Source of the DNA: Eutreptiella sp. 'Long Island Sound 2002'
Taxonomy: Eukaryota > Euglenozoa > Euglenophyceae > Eutreptiales > Eutreptiaceae
Assembly (NCBI GenBank): GCA_964036045.1
Contig: OZ038392.1
Location: forward strand, 36,283,330 to 36,347,329
Length of the DNA stretch: 64,000 bases
Reading direction: 5' to 3'
The stretch's first letter is position 1; each line of letters opens with the position of its first letter. The position numbers and the translations under genes were made by a program. The notes beneath the pieces are model-generated. The model saw only the letters and a program-made list of their open reading frames with translations, had not been told where the DNA came from and made no database searches. Of this stretch, positions 23,323 through 32,831 are shown one piece after another.

Positions 23323-23669
23323 AAAATGGACTGGCGGCCCTTCAGGTAAACCTGGATGAGATCCAGGTGGAATTGTTTGCCAGCCAACAACAGCACATCA
23401 TGCAGTTGTACTGCTCGAAACAACTGAACAATGCTTTCCGTTTCTTCTGGAAAGCAATGGGCCTAGCGTATGCTAACCCTCCCTTCTCCCTGCTCGCGAA
23501 GGTTCTAACCAAAATCACTTATGAGGGAGGAAGGGTTGTCATGTGCACCCCTGACTGGGGCTGCTCTGGTGAACATGCTTACTGGCGCCGTATGCTAGAT
23601 CGAATGACCGTGGGATGAGTGCAACTCCCCGACGGCCCCATCTATGTGCCTTAGGACTCAGACACAGCT
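23323..23669 (+). pseudogene. Dam-like N6-adenine methyltransferase-like domain in Element 2 pol
   Basis: Between protease and RT lies a conserved domain: VELFASQQQHIMQLYCS (from about 23,367), FFWKAMGLAYANPPFSLLAK with N-P-P-F at 23,475, and GGRVVMCTPDWG. The pattern F-A-S...H...Y-C-S, then N-P-P-[FY], then a hydrophobic strand ending in P-x-W, is that of phage Dam-type DNA N6-adenine methyltransferases (Pfam Dam family), which also occur in DIRS retroelements. The NPPF motif is the adenine-methylase motif IV. Two stops follow (TGA near 23,616; TAG near 23,653) in a frame that otherwise continues. Element 1 carries the same domain with NPRF. A catalytically active enzyme is not shown; it may be a domesticated fold. 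Confidence 0.6.
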
Positions 23670-24419
23670 ATGCAGGCCCCTGAGTGGGCTAGTTTCCTGT
23701 CCATCGTCGATGGATCTCTCAATCCTGTACCCCTGTGTGACCTAGACCAGGTGCTACTGAAAGAGGTCATGGCCGAAAATCGTGGCCTGACCCTTTTTGA
23801 TCTCAAAAATCGATCTCCTGAGCACCTATCTGCCACACGTACAGGGTGTGAGTCTCCCGATGACTATCTGGAACCTGCAGCTGTAAAAGGGGATGCTGAC
23901 GACCAACTGTCTGAGATCGCCAGCACTATTCCTCCTGTTGATCCCAGCTGTGTTGACCTAAAACATAGTGCCTTCCTAGCCCAGCTGTTGCTAGAGGAGG
24001 TAGATCTAGAGTCAACCTCTGAACCCGCTTCCCCTGTTGGGAAGCCAGTGCTACACATGCAGCCTATGCACACAGGTGAAGCCGTGGCCCGGAGTGCTGA
24101 TGCTCTGGCGCGGCCTGCTGCTAATAACATGCCATTGTCTGAGCATGACACTCAGGAACTCCGGCGGCTGTTGTACCTGAAGGCCGAAGGTATTGAGCGC
24201 CAAGAGCGGCTGCAATACCTCAGACAGACCTGGAAATCCTCCATCTGGTCTGAGGAGGACGATGAGTCCTATACGCTGCCTGATCCTGAGATACCGCTAG
24301 TGTATTCTCTGCACTATGGGCAGCAATGTCCCCCTGAGTGGGACGATGGTTCTGTGCCTGCCGAAACTGCTGATCGGCAGAAGAAGAAAGAGCATGGAAA
24401 GAGCAACCTCCATGCTTAG
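23670..24419 (+). CDS. Element 2 pol linker between Dam-like domain and RT
   Basis: Same frame as the Dam-like domain and the RT. It opens with WASFLSIVDGSLNPVPLCDL, which Element 1 shares (GSMLSVVDGGLTSIPWEDL), then becomes an acidic, poorly conserved linker and ends with TAG just before EDFLQKLESL, the RT start region. No catalytic motif recognised. Confidence 0.6.
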   Translation: MQAPEWASFLSIVDGSLNPVPLCDLDQVLLKEVMAENRGLTLFDLKNRSPEHLSATRTGCESPDDYLEPAAVKGDADDQLSEIASTIPPVDPSCVDLKHSAFLAQLLLEEVDLESTSEPASPVGKPVLHMQPMHTGEAVARSADALARPAANNMPLSEHDTQELRRLLYLKAEGIERQERLQYLRQTWKSSIWSEEDDESYTLPDPEIPLVYSLHYGQQCPPEWDDGSVPAETADRQKKKEHGKSNLHA

Positions 24420-26096
24420 GAGGATTTCCTCCAGAAACTCGAGAGTCTTAACCTTGACCCCCGCCTGAAGAAACTGCTGATAACCTATGAGGAGGTGTTC
24501 GGCGCCTTGCCGCCTCCCCTTTCTTGTAAAAAACTGGTCCAGATGGACCTGAAACTGAAACCTGAATTTGAAAAGATGCGAGTGAGGCGTCGTCCCTATC
24601 CCGCTCCACAGGAACAGGTTGAAGAAATCGAGCGCCAGATCCAGGAATGTATTGATGCTGGCCTCGTTGAAGAATATAAGCAAGGGGACTACCCCCATCA
24701 CTGCAGTGCCTGTTTCTTGGTTGCCAAACCAGGGTTCACTGCCCTACGACTGGTTGTAGACTATGGTGAGGTCAACAAGAAAACCCAGAACCACTCAGGG
24801 AGTATTCCTAACATGCAAAATACCCTGGAGCGTATTGCCAAATGCAGGTACAAGACCAAAATGGACAAACGCTCTTGTTTCTGGCAGGTGGACCTAACCG
24901 CCGCAGCTCAGGAGCTGCTGGCTTTTATAACCCCTAAGGGACGGCTGTTTAAGTGGAAGATTATGCCTTTTGGGGTGGCTAATGCCCCAGCGCTCTTCCA
25001 GGAGCTAATGAACAAAATTTTGTACATACTGAGGCGCAGGCCTCTAGTACAGGAGTTGATTTCTCGGGGTGCAGAAATGGAGGCTCACATCGACGACGTG
25101 AGTTTGGGTACTAATACCAAAGAGGACCATGTCCTTCTCCTCCGTGAATTTTTCATTGTCTGTCAAGAAAACCATCTCCGAATCAAACTCGAAAAATTTG
25201 AGTTTATGAAAGAGGAGATGGAATATTTGGGTTTCGACGTGGGGTATGGTTGGTGGAAACCAGCCGCGTCTAAGATGCAGCCCCTACAGGACATGCAGAT
25301 TCGCGATGACCCTAAGAAGGGTCTACTTGACGTGAGGAGTTTTGTGGGCGCCTGTAATTTCTATCGGCGTCACATCCACAATTTTACTTACTCCTCTGCC
25401 CCCCTCACTGACCTAATCAAGAAAACTACTCCCTGGAGGTGGACCGCCAGAGAGGAAGAGTGTTTGCAGGAGTTGAAGAAGAAGATTGCCTCCTCCAACT
25501 GCCTGGGAGTACCCCGCCCTGAGGGCGAGATAGTCCTGATCACTGATGCCAGTGATGTAGGGGGGGGTGGTACGATCTACCAATGGCAGGAGCTTAACCC
25601 CGCTGAACTAACCCACTGCCATTATCGTACTAGTGGACTGAATCGTGATGGTTCGTTGAAACATGACTATCCTACCAGTGAGTGGCGACTGGTGCCACTG
25701 GGACACTGGAATTGGAAATTGAACCAAGCGCGTTCCAATTACAGCACCTATGACCAGGAACTCCTGGCCGGTATGTTGGTGCTTTTGTCACAATCCCGAC
25801 TCCTGGGATCTAACCCTATTGTCTGGCTGTGTGACCAGGAACCTGTGAAGTCTTTTCAGAAGGGCCCACCACCAGAGAAAGCAAAGCTAAAGCGGTGGTG
25901 GACTTACCTGAGCCAGTTCAGGCTGACAGTTCATCATATCCCCGGAACAAAGAATGAAGTGTCTGACTATATATCGCGCAACAACTTCGATGCGCTTATT
26001 GGTGAGAGCTCTGAGGCGCTCGCCAGAGAGGCTTTCCAGCGTATGGATGTCCAGCTTGACCTGTCCATGCTCACTGCTGGAATCCTGGAGGGTTGA
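24420..26096 (+). CDS. Element 2 reverse transcriptase and RNase H
   Basis: Frame with Met at 24495 (533 codons). RT: the KLVQMDLKLKPEF entry, motif A KTKMDKRSCFWQVDL (D124), motif B FGVANAPALFQELM, active site AHIDDV (D200/D201), thumb DVRSFVGACNFYRR. RNase H: ITDASDVGGGG (D351), STYDQELLAG (E422), WLCDQEP (D447), HHIPGTKNEVSDYISRN (D491). All acidic residues are present. The frame ends at TGA (26094-26096), but the same frame continues into integrase without another stop, so this single stop may be a lesion. Confidence 0.92.
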   Translation, partial: EDFLQKLESLNLDPRLKKLLITYEEVFGALPPPLSCKKLVQMDLKLKPEFEKMRVRRRPYPAPQEQVEEIERQIQECIDAGLVEEYKQGDYPHHCSACFLVAKPGFTALRLVVDYGEVNKKTQNHSGSIPNMQNTLERIAKCRYKTKMDKRSCFWQVDLTAAAQELLAFITPKGRLFKWKIMPFGVANAPALFQELMNKILYILRRRPLVQELISRGAEMEAHIDDVSLGTNTKEDHVLLLREFFIVCQENHLRIKLEKFEFMKEEMEYLGFDVGYGWWKPAASKMQPLQDMQIRDDPKKGLLDVRSFVGACNFYRRHIHNFTYSSAPLTDLIKKTTPWRWTAREEECLQELKKKIASSNCLGVPRPEGEIVLITDASDVGGGGTIYQWQELNPAELTHCHYRTSGLNRDGSLKHDYPTSEWRLVPLGHWNWKLNQARSNYSTYDQELLAGMLVLLSQSRLLGSNPIVWLCDQEPVKSFQKGPPPEKAKLKRWWTYLSQFRLTVHHIPGTKNEVSDYISRNNFDALIGESSEALAREAFQRMDVQLDLSMLTAGILEG

Positions 26097-27620
26097 AGTC
26101 TAACCGACTATCAGTCAGAGTATGAAGAAATTCTCCAAACCCTCAGCACTGGTCTCGAACCCCATGTCATTGACGGGCACCCGTGGTATAAAAACAATCA
26201 GTACCTCTTCTACGAGGACCGAATTGTGGTGCCTGAGGCAGGACTTGATGGGTGCCTACAGTGGTCCCATCTCAGTTCTGGTCACACTGGCGCTAATCGC
26301 TCAGTGGACTTCTTCCGTGAGTGTTTCTACTCTAGTCTAACCTTGACTGAACTGAGGTCGCGTATGCAGACCATTGTGGATGCTTGTGGCTGTCATGCCA
26401 GCAAGCAGAGTGACAGTAGGGATAGGGGCCTGATCTCCAGCTTACCCATACCCTATTGTGCTAACTCTCTTCTCTACGTGGATTTCATCCACGGCCTACC
26501 ACGCTTCGGCGGCTATGATAGTTGCCTAGTGGTCACCTGTGGCCTATCTCGCTTCACCCGTGTGTTCCCTTGCAATAAGAAAATCACAGGTGAGCAGACT
26601 GTGAAAATGTTGGTCGAACAATGGTTCGAACCCTATGGAGCACCTAAGCAGGTGCACTCTGATGAGGATGTACGCATCCGCAGTGACACTGGGTGGTACA
26701 AACGAGTGCTAAATGCCCTCAACGTGGAGGTAACCACAGGTGTGCCCTATACCCACACGTCTAACCCTCTCTGTGAGAGACAGAACCGTGTGGTGGAGCA
26801 AAACTTAAGAATCCTGATGAAACAGGAGCGTACCAAGGACTGGGTACGCCTAGTGTCCTGGGCAGTGCTGACCATGAACTCACAGCGGAGCTCCTCTACG
26901 GGTTTCACCCCCCACGAACTGTTCCATGGAGGACGACCTGCTTGGTTCTTCAAAACCCCCTTTCCTGAGGACTTCAAGAGCCCTGTGGGAGATTGGCTGG
27001 AACACAAGCAGTCTCTGGCTAACCAGGCTAGGACCAACCTGAGACACATTCGTGACCGTGAACTGAGCCGACGGAACCGCCTGCGGCGACCTGCCAGCTT
27101 CAAGGTTGGTGACCTTGTTTTGGTACACCATTCACGCCTACCCTCCTGGCCACGTAACTGCCTACAGGACCCTTATTTTGGACCCTATCGTATCATCAGG
27201 ATTGATGGATCCAGGATCCATGTCAGGTGCAGTCCAGGTCTAGGTGGTGAACTGCTGTGTGCACCTAAACAGTTGAGGCACTATCACTCCCCTGACGATT
27301 TGTCTTGGGATGAGTGGCGCCTCAGCGACAGTGAGGTCGAACGTATAGACCTAGAGAACGCTGCCAGTCCAGAGGAGGCAGACGAACTCGAAGAGATGAC
27401 TGCCGATGAGATGGCAGTCGATGGTTACTACGTGGTTGCAGGTATTGCTCGCCACGAGTATAAACAGGGCTGGAAATTCCTAACCCTGTGGGATGGCTAT
27501 GGGTTATCTGAGGCAACCTGGGAACCTATGTCAGCCTGCATACAACCAGACGGGAGTATCAACGAGGGGCAGCTCCTAACCCGTGCTGAGACTATATCCC
27601 AGCGTAAAAAGCGAAACTAA
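26097..27620 (+). CDS. Element 2 integrase with chromodomain
   Basis: Counted from the Met at 26226. Zinc module: H15, H20 and C56 are kept but the last Cys is Ser (S59; CHAS versus CRSC in Element 1). The D,D-35-E triad is intact: D86 (YVDFIHG), D148 (SDEDVR), E184 (CERQN). The strand-transfer core is followed by the KVGDLVLVHHSRLPSWPR module seen in many Ty3 integrases. The C-terminal chromodomain has YKQGWKFLTLWDGYG and SEATWEP. The frame from 26097 to 26226 is also open (YKNNQYLFYEDRIVVP). Sits directly after RNase H, as in chromoviruses. Confidence 0.9.
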   Translation, partial: SLTDYQSEYEEILQTLSTGLEPHVIDGHPWYKNNQYLFYEDRIVVPEAGLDGCLQWSHLSSGHTGANRSVDFFRECFYSSLTLTELRSRMQTIVDACGCHASKQSDSRDRGLISSLPIPYCANSLLYVDFIHGLPRFGGYDSCLVVTCGLSRFTRVFPCNKKITGEQTVKMLVEQWFEPYGAPKQVHSDEDVRIRSDTGWYKRVLNALNVEVTTGVPYTHTSNPLCERQNRVVEQNLRILMKQERTKDWVRLVSWAVLTMNSQRSSSTGFTPHELFHGGRPAWFFKTPFPEDFKSPVGDWLEHKQSLANQARTNLRHIRDRELSRRNRLRRPASFKVGDLVLVHHSRLPSWPRNCLQDPYFGPYRIIRIDGSRIHVRCSPGLGGELLCAPKQLRHYHSPDDLSWDEWRLSDSEVERIDLENAASPEEADELEEMTADEMAVDGYYVVAGIARHEYKQGWKFLTLWDGYGLSEATWEPMSACIQPDGSINEGQLLTRAETISQRKKRN

Positions 27621-30180
27621 TTTCCCTGTGTCAGTCTACTGACAGGTGCAGTGAACACTCTTCTGACCCTGTCTGTGCCCTGCAGACCCATGCCTGTGGT
27701 TTCCAGCGTGGGCCAGGTGGCCGCTTATCAGGATTGCAGCCACCCAGCGAGTGTATGCCTTGTTGACCACGTGTTGCATGGGTACTGCCCTGATGTAATG
27801 ACCTTGGGGAGCCAACAAAGAACGGTGGCTTACTACACCAGGGGGGAATGACCAGCAAGGTGTTATGAGGCAAGGTCTGTCTTCCCTCCTTGGGGACAAG
27901 CGAGCCCACAGTTAGGACCCCTGACTGGTCCAGACCCATGGGGTTCTACCCTTCCTTACAGGGTTTACCATACCCCTATGTGTGCTACGTATGTCTGTGT
28001 GTGTCTGACTTCTCTCCCCGGCGTGGCTCCCGGAGACCGGGCTTCGCTGACGTCGGACCAAAGGTCCTAATCAGGTACTATTACCACTCCTATGGCGCCC
28101 AATTTCTGTGCTGGCGCCTATCCTTGGGGGAAGACGGCAAAAGCCCTACCTACTAGAGGGGAGGGGTGGCCAAGTGTGCTAAGGGCATACAAAACGCCCA
28201 TTTTTGCTACAGGCCAAAAGCTAACGCACTCCCCTGTCCACGAGGAGAAGCACGCGGGACAGGAGACACCACTACACTACACTCACCAACGCCAGCACCG
28301 GCCTTCGAAGGCAGGGTGAGCACTCATCACTTGCACTCAGCCCCTGCCAGGCCTGCTGACCCTAACACCTACACACGCTACTTGGTGTTGCTGTCAATGA
28401 AGTCTCAGGTCCTAATGACCCTCCTGTGAAGAAGTCAAGAGAACACAGCGCTGCTAAGCAACTGTGGCCTAACAGGGACGTCACAATACGTTTCCCTGCT
28501 AGGGCTTGGAGGGAAGGGGTGCTCTTGTTGCGTGCACAGCGCAGATGTCGATGGAGTCGAACTGCCCACGCCACTCCTGGCTGGGGCGCAGTCAATGGAT
28601 TGTGTGATCAGCGCCCCTGTTTAGCTGGGGCAGAAAAATGGGTAGCCGCCGAAGGCAGCTGCTGCGTGCACCAATCACCCTGAACCTCTCCCACCTGTAC
28701 AACAGAGGCCAATGAAGGGGTGTTTGCGGCTGAGGAACCAAGCCACACTCCACGTATTATACGCTCCTCAGTGTGACCTATAATACACTGTCCTCAAACA
28801 CACCCTGTCAAGCGAGCAAGCGTTAAGAGACTCCTCAGGTTCTCTTAAAGAACGTACCGAGGAGCCCCTGGGTAACCTAAACAAGGTTTACCGTGCGCAT
28901 TTCGCGTGACCTACCCTTTAATGCATCGTGTGCACGCATGTAGGGAAAGGAGGCGGAACCATAACCACTGACTCAATCAGGAGGTGAGCTCCTCCTAGGC
29001 TAACCTACCTTACTCACCATGCATCGTATGAATGCCGAAGTGAAGCGAACGCAAAACAACCCTATTGCGTGTTATAAACAAGCCTAAGCGTTTTAAGCAA
29101 CCCTACTTTAACGCTACGGCTACACACGAACAAACACTTTCTTTTCTTACCTGTGAAGAGAAAACAAGGCTGAATTGGGGTACAGGGAAAGCGTCACAGC
29201 GTGTGAATGCCTCAATTAGGCACATGCATCGCGAGCACAGCGCATATTATAACCCTCAATGCGCGCTGCGCGCTCCATTCGCATCGCATACCTTTCATTC
29301 CTGTTTTGACCTGTGCAGAGCAAAGGAGATGAGCGCCCGAACCCCGAACGAACACAGCGTTGACAACCCTAACGTTTTAACGAAGCAACCAACACGAACT
29401 CAATGCATGCATGTGAGATGACACTGGCATACCTGAGAGGTGGGTTGTCCACCTGCTATGTGGTGTGGGTTGAATTTCAATACTTTTCTCTGAAGTTTAT
29501 AAAAATTTTGATGCAACTGTGCAAAAATTTCCTTTAGAACTTTAAAAACTACGGCTCACACCTTCTTTTTCAAAAGCTGTTTACACTTGCGCAACCTTGT
29601 TTTTGAAGTCCGCTTCCTTTGCGCTTGTCTGCGACTTTGAGTTATGTGTAAAAATGACGATTTCTCGCGTGATTTCGTCAATCTTTAGCGATTTGACTTG
29701 CTAAATCGCAACCCCTTTTGCTAAACCGCGGGAATCACTCCCTGTTGGTTACATTTTCTATTTTTTTCAGCTCCTGGAGATTTGTGTCCTCCATTGGGAG
29801 TATTGCTCCGCCCTGGCCCTTGGTCAGGACGTTTACTAAAACGCTGTTTATGCAGCGATGGCCGTCCGCATCAGAGCGGTCGACTGTACCCTAGTGGGCA
29901 GGCACATGTGCTCTAGGGAGGGAGTCCTGGGTTCAAACCCCACTACCGCCGAATTTTTACCAAAAGTTTTTCGTCGCACGCCGGCGACTTTTGAGGAATG
30001 CCCCATCGAAGGGACATCATTCACGGTACATTACACTTTTTTTCGAGGGTACCTACAGTGCGATAGGCTTCTATGAACTGATGAGGATGTTTTTGGTATG
30101 TTTAATGCATTTTCTGAGGTAATTTTGGGAATATTTGAGCCTTTTTCCTTGGTCCTACTAGCTTAGCTAACTAGTACTCC
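27621..30180 (+). other. Long noncoding region of Element 2 between integrase and 3' LTR
   Basis: About 2.5 kb without a credible gene, matching blocks of the equivalent region of Element 1 (for example GCGCCCAATTTCTGTGCTGG, GGCCTAACAGGGACG, CACGTATTATACGC, GAGCCCCTGGGTAACCTAAA). The last 700 bp are A/T-richer and hold the tRNA-like segment at 29.89 kb. Confidence 0.7.
29880..29950 (+). other. tRNA-like segment (A-box and B-box words)
   Basis: TACCCTAGTGG followed 40 nt later by GTCCTGGGTTCAAACCCC. It resembles the tRNA-like part of the Element 1 LTR. The acceptor stem cannot be closed: CTACCGCC follows the B box but no matching GGCGGTAG precedes it. So it is a SINE or promoter relic, not a tRNA gene. 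Confidence 0.4.
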
Positions 30181-30187
30181 AGGGGGG
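30181..30187 (+). promoter_or_regulatory. Polypurine tract of Element 2
   Basis: AGGGGGG directly abuts the 3' LTR at 30188, the same arrangement as in Element 1. Confidence 0.75.
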
Positions 30188-30899
30188 AGTAAGAAAAAGT
30201 CACTGCCATGTCTTTCTTGGAGGGCTTGATCCAGGCCAAGCCCCCCTTAAAACCCTTTTGTTGATGCTAAGACTAACTTAACTTATTTTTATCTCTCTTT
30301 TGAAGCCTTAAGTTCACTTTCTCAAAGTAACTAGGGTTGTAACCCTAGCCCCCCCCATGAAGTTCACCCCTACCACTCAACTGAGCGGAGGTACCTTCCT
30401 TCATGGAGGATATACCGAAAAAAAATAGGCATTTCATGCTTTAGGCCTTGGAGGTTAAGCCTAGTGGTCTCCCACCCCAAGACCCCTATACTCAATCGTT
30501 TCTACCACTTATTGTGGTCCTACGTTTTAACTGTTTCTGAATTCAGTTGCTTGGCCAAGTCATTTTCTGTGTTGGCCTGACATCTATGCCCCACATTCCT
30601 AACCAGCACCATTTCACCCAAAAGAGTGCACATGAAGTGCCTGATGCTATCTAGGAGGCCAGAGTCAGTCCAGTTTTCATATAAAATCTTTTGTATTATC
30701 CATTTGTGATTGAATCTTTGTGTTTATACCTGCATTGTCTATCTGCAGCCCTTCTGTGTTACACTGGATTCCAAAACCAATCATTGATTCGATCCACATC
30801 CTGTTCTTGCTCTACTTGCTGCTTTGGTTTGGGTTTTCAACTTCAAAACCTGCAGCATTTCATCAAAATATCTAGGGCATTAATCAAGGACATCTTTCT
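30188..30899 (+). repeat. 3' LTR of Element 2 (712 bp)
   Basis: Begins AGTAAGAAAAAGTCACTGCC and ends ACATCTTTCT. Direct copy of 19846-20557 with roughly ten differences. Confidence 0.9.
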
Positions 30900-30918
30900 T
30901 GATTCGAAACAAAAAAAA
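30900..30918. other. 19-bp spacer between tail-to-tail LTRs
   Basis: tgattcgaaacaaaaaaaa separates the 3' end of the direct LTR from the 3' end of the inverted LTR, forming the loop of a perfect-looking 712-bp inverted repeat. Its origin is unknown. Confidence 0.8.
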
Positions 30919-31630
30919 AGAAAGATGTCCTTGATTAATGCCCTAGATATTTTGATGAAATCCTGCAGGTTTGGAAGTTGAAAACCCAAAACCAAAGCAG
31001 CAAGTAGAGCAAGAACAGGATGTGGATCGAATCAATGATTGGTTTAGGAATCCAGTGTAACACAGAAGGGCTGCAGATAGGCAATGCAGGTATAAACACA
31101 AGGATTCAATCACAAATGGATAATACAAAAGATTTTATATGAAAACTGGACTGACTCTGGCCTCCTAGATAGCATCAGGCACTTCATGTGCACTCTTTTG
31201 GGTGAAATGGTGCTGGTTAGGAATGTGGGGCATAGATGTCAGGCCAACACAGAAAATGACTTGGCCAAGCAACTGAATTCAGAAACAGTTAAAAAGTAGG
31301 ACCACAATAAGTGGTAGAAACAATTGAGTATAGGGGTCTTGGGGTGGGAGACCACTAGGCTTAACCTCCAAGTCCTAAAGCATGAAATGCCTATTTTATT
31401 TCGGTATATCCTCCATGAAGGAAGGTACCTCCGCTCAGTTGAGTGGTAGGGGTGAACTTCATAAGGGGGCTAGGGTTACAACCCTAGTTACTTTGAGAAA
31501 GTGTACTTAAGGCTTCAAAAGAGAGATAAAAATAAGTTAAGTTAGTGTTAGCATCAACAAAAGGGTTTTAAGGGGGGCTTGGCCTGGATCAAGCCCTCCA
31601 AGAAAGACATGGCAGTGACTTTTTCTTACT
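30919..31630 (-). repeat. Third, inverted LTR of the Element 2 composite (712 bp)
   Basis: Full-length reverse complement of the neighbouring LTR, ending with CTTTTTCTTACT against the duplicated target TATGG. Its outer edge is therefore an LTR 5' end, the same type of end as at 19846. Confidence 0.9.
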
Positions 31631-31635
31631 TATGG
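31631..31635. repeat. Target-site duplication TATGG, Element 2 composite, right
   Basis: Second copy of TATGG, adjoining the inverted LTR. The Element 1 RT sequence resumes here. Confidence 0.85.
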
Positions 31636-32705
31636 CGGCGATAGAAGTTGCAGGCCCCAATGAAACTGCGTACATCATGAAATCCTTTCATGGGGTCTTC
31701 GTGTCGTACCTTGGCGTCCATCAGGGGTTTGGCCTTAGAGGCGGCTGGGGTCCACCACCCATAGCAAACGTCAAACCCCAGGTACTGCATGGTCTCCTGC
31801 ATGAACTCACACTTCTCCAGCTTGAGTCGTGTGTGGTTCTCTTGGCAGACCGCAAAGAACTCACCCAAGAGGATTAGGTGATCCTCCTGGGTATTGGTCC
31901 CGAGGCATACATCGTCGATGTGTGCTTCCATCTGGGCCCCACGGGATATGAGTTCCTGCACCTTAGGTCTCCTTCGTAGGATGGACAAGATCTTGTTCAT
32001 CAGCTCTTGGAAAAGAGCGGGTGCGTTGGCCACGCCAAACGGCATGACCTTCCACTTGAACACCCTCCCCTGAGGGGTGATGAAGGCTAGTAGCTCCTGA
32101 GCGTTGGGCGTCAGGTCCACCTGCCAGAATCCGCTCCTCTTGTCCATCTTGGTCTTGTAGCGACAGGAGGCTATCTTCTCAAGGGTAGACTCCATGTTAG
32201 GAATGGACCCTGAGTGCTTCAGCGTTTTCTTGTTCAGCTCTCCGTAGTCCACTACCAGCCGTTTGGCTGTAGACCCAGGTTTAGCCACCAGGAAACAGGG
32301 GCTGCATGGTTGGGGGTAGTCCCCGTCCTTGTACTCCAGGACTAGGCCAGTGTCGATACATTCTTGTATCTGTAGCTCAATCTCGTCGGCCTGCTCTTTA
32401 GGAGCCGGATAGGGTCTCCTCCGGATCTTGTGACCCACGAACTCGGGTTTCAGCTTGAGGTCCATCTGTACCAGCTTGTCACATGAGGCTGGGGGTGGTA
32501 GTTCCCCAAACACCTCCAGATAGGTCCTTATAAGCGTCTGCACCCGCGGCTCCAATAGCTTGATCTTGTCCTCCATGTCCTCGTCAGAGTGTAAGTTGCT
32601 TGCCCCCTGAGTAATAGACGTCAGGAGGTGATCCTCGACCGACTCTTCGCCCTTGGTAGAATCCTTCAACCCTTGGTAGGCGTAAAGTAGGTCCCGTTCA
32701 ACCAT
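31631..32705 (-). pseudogene. Element 1 reverse transcriptase (interrupted)
   Basis: From Met at 32705 the minus-strand frame runs through KLVQMDLKLKPEF, KTKMDKRSGFWQVDL (motif A), FGVANAPALFQELM, AHIDDVCLG (active site) and DVRSFIGACNFYRRH, where Element 2 has inserted. The catalytic residues are intact up to the break. The missing thumb and RNase H lie at 19.3-19.8 kb. Just upstream (32.70-32.83 kb) is a stop-containing stretch with EEDDLSEE and CPPE, equivalent to EEDDESYTLPDPE and CPPEWDD in Element 2. Confidence 0.9.
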
Positions 32706-32831
32706 CTCCGGTGGACAATGGCAACATAGGCATGCTCGAGGGGGTTCACATACTCATTCCTCCGAGAGGTCGTCCTCCTCTGGGGTCCTCACATGGGCAC
32801 CCCACACGCTCTTCATGAGATTAAGATTTGC

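Larger units (their letters stand above)
19846..31630 (+). mobile_element. Element 2 composite: gypsy retrotransposon plus an inverted third LTR
   Basis: A Ty3/gypsy element (19846-30899, 11,054 bp) with 712-bp LTRs is followed by a 19-bp spacer and then a 712-bp LTR in the opposite orientation (30919-31630). The 5-bp duplication TATGG flanks the outer edges of this whole unit, not the two direct LTRs, so it appears to have integrated as one molecule. Internal order on the plus strand: LTR, primer site, gag, TAG, protease, Dam-like domain, RT, RNase H, integrase, chromodomain, noncoding block, purine tract, LTR. Gag and pol carry a few frameshifts and stops. LTR copies differ at only about ten positions by eye, so it is younger than the host Element 1. 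Confidence 0.9.

Noticed and set aside
29880-29950. A functional tRNA gene
   Set aside because: A B box is present, but no acceptor stem closes and the D-arm region does not fold as a tRNA.
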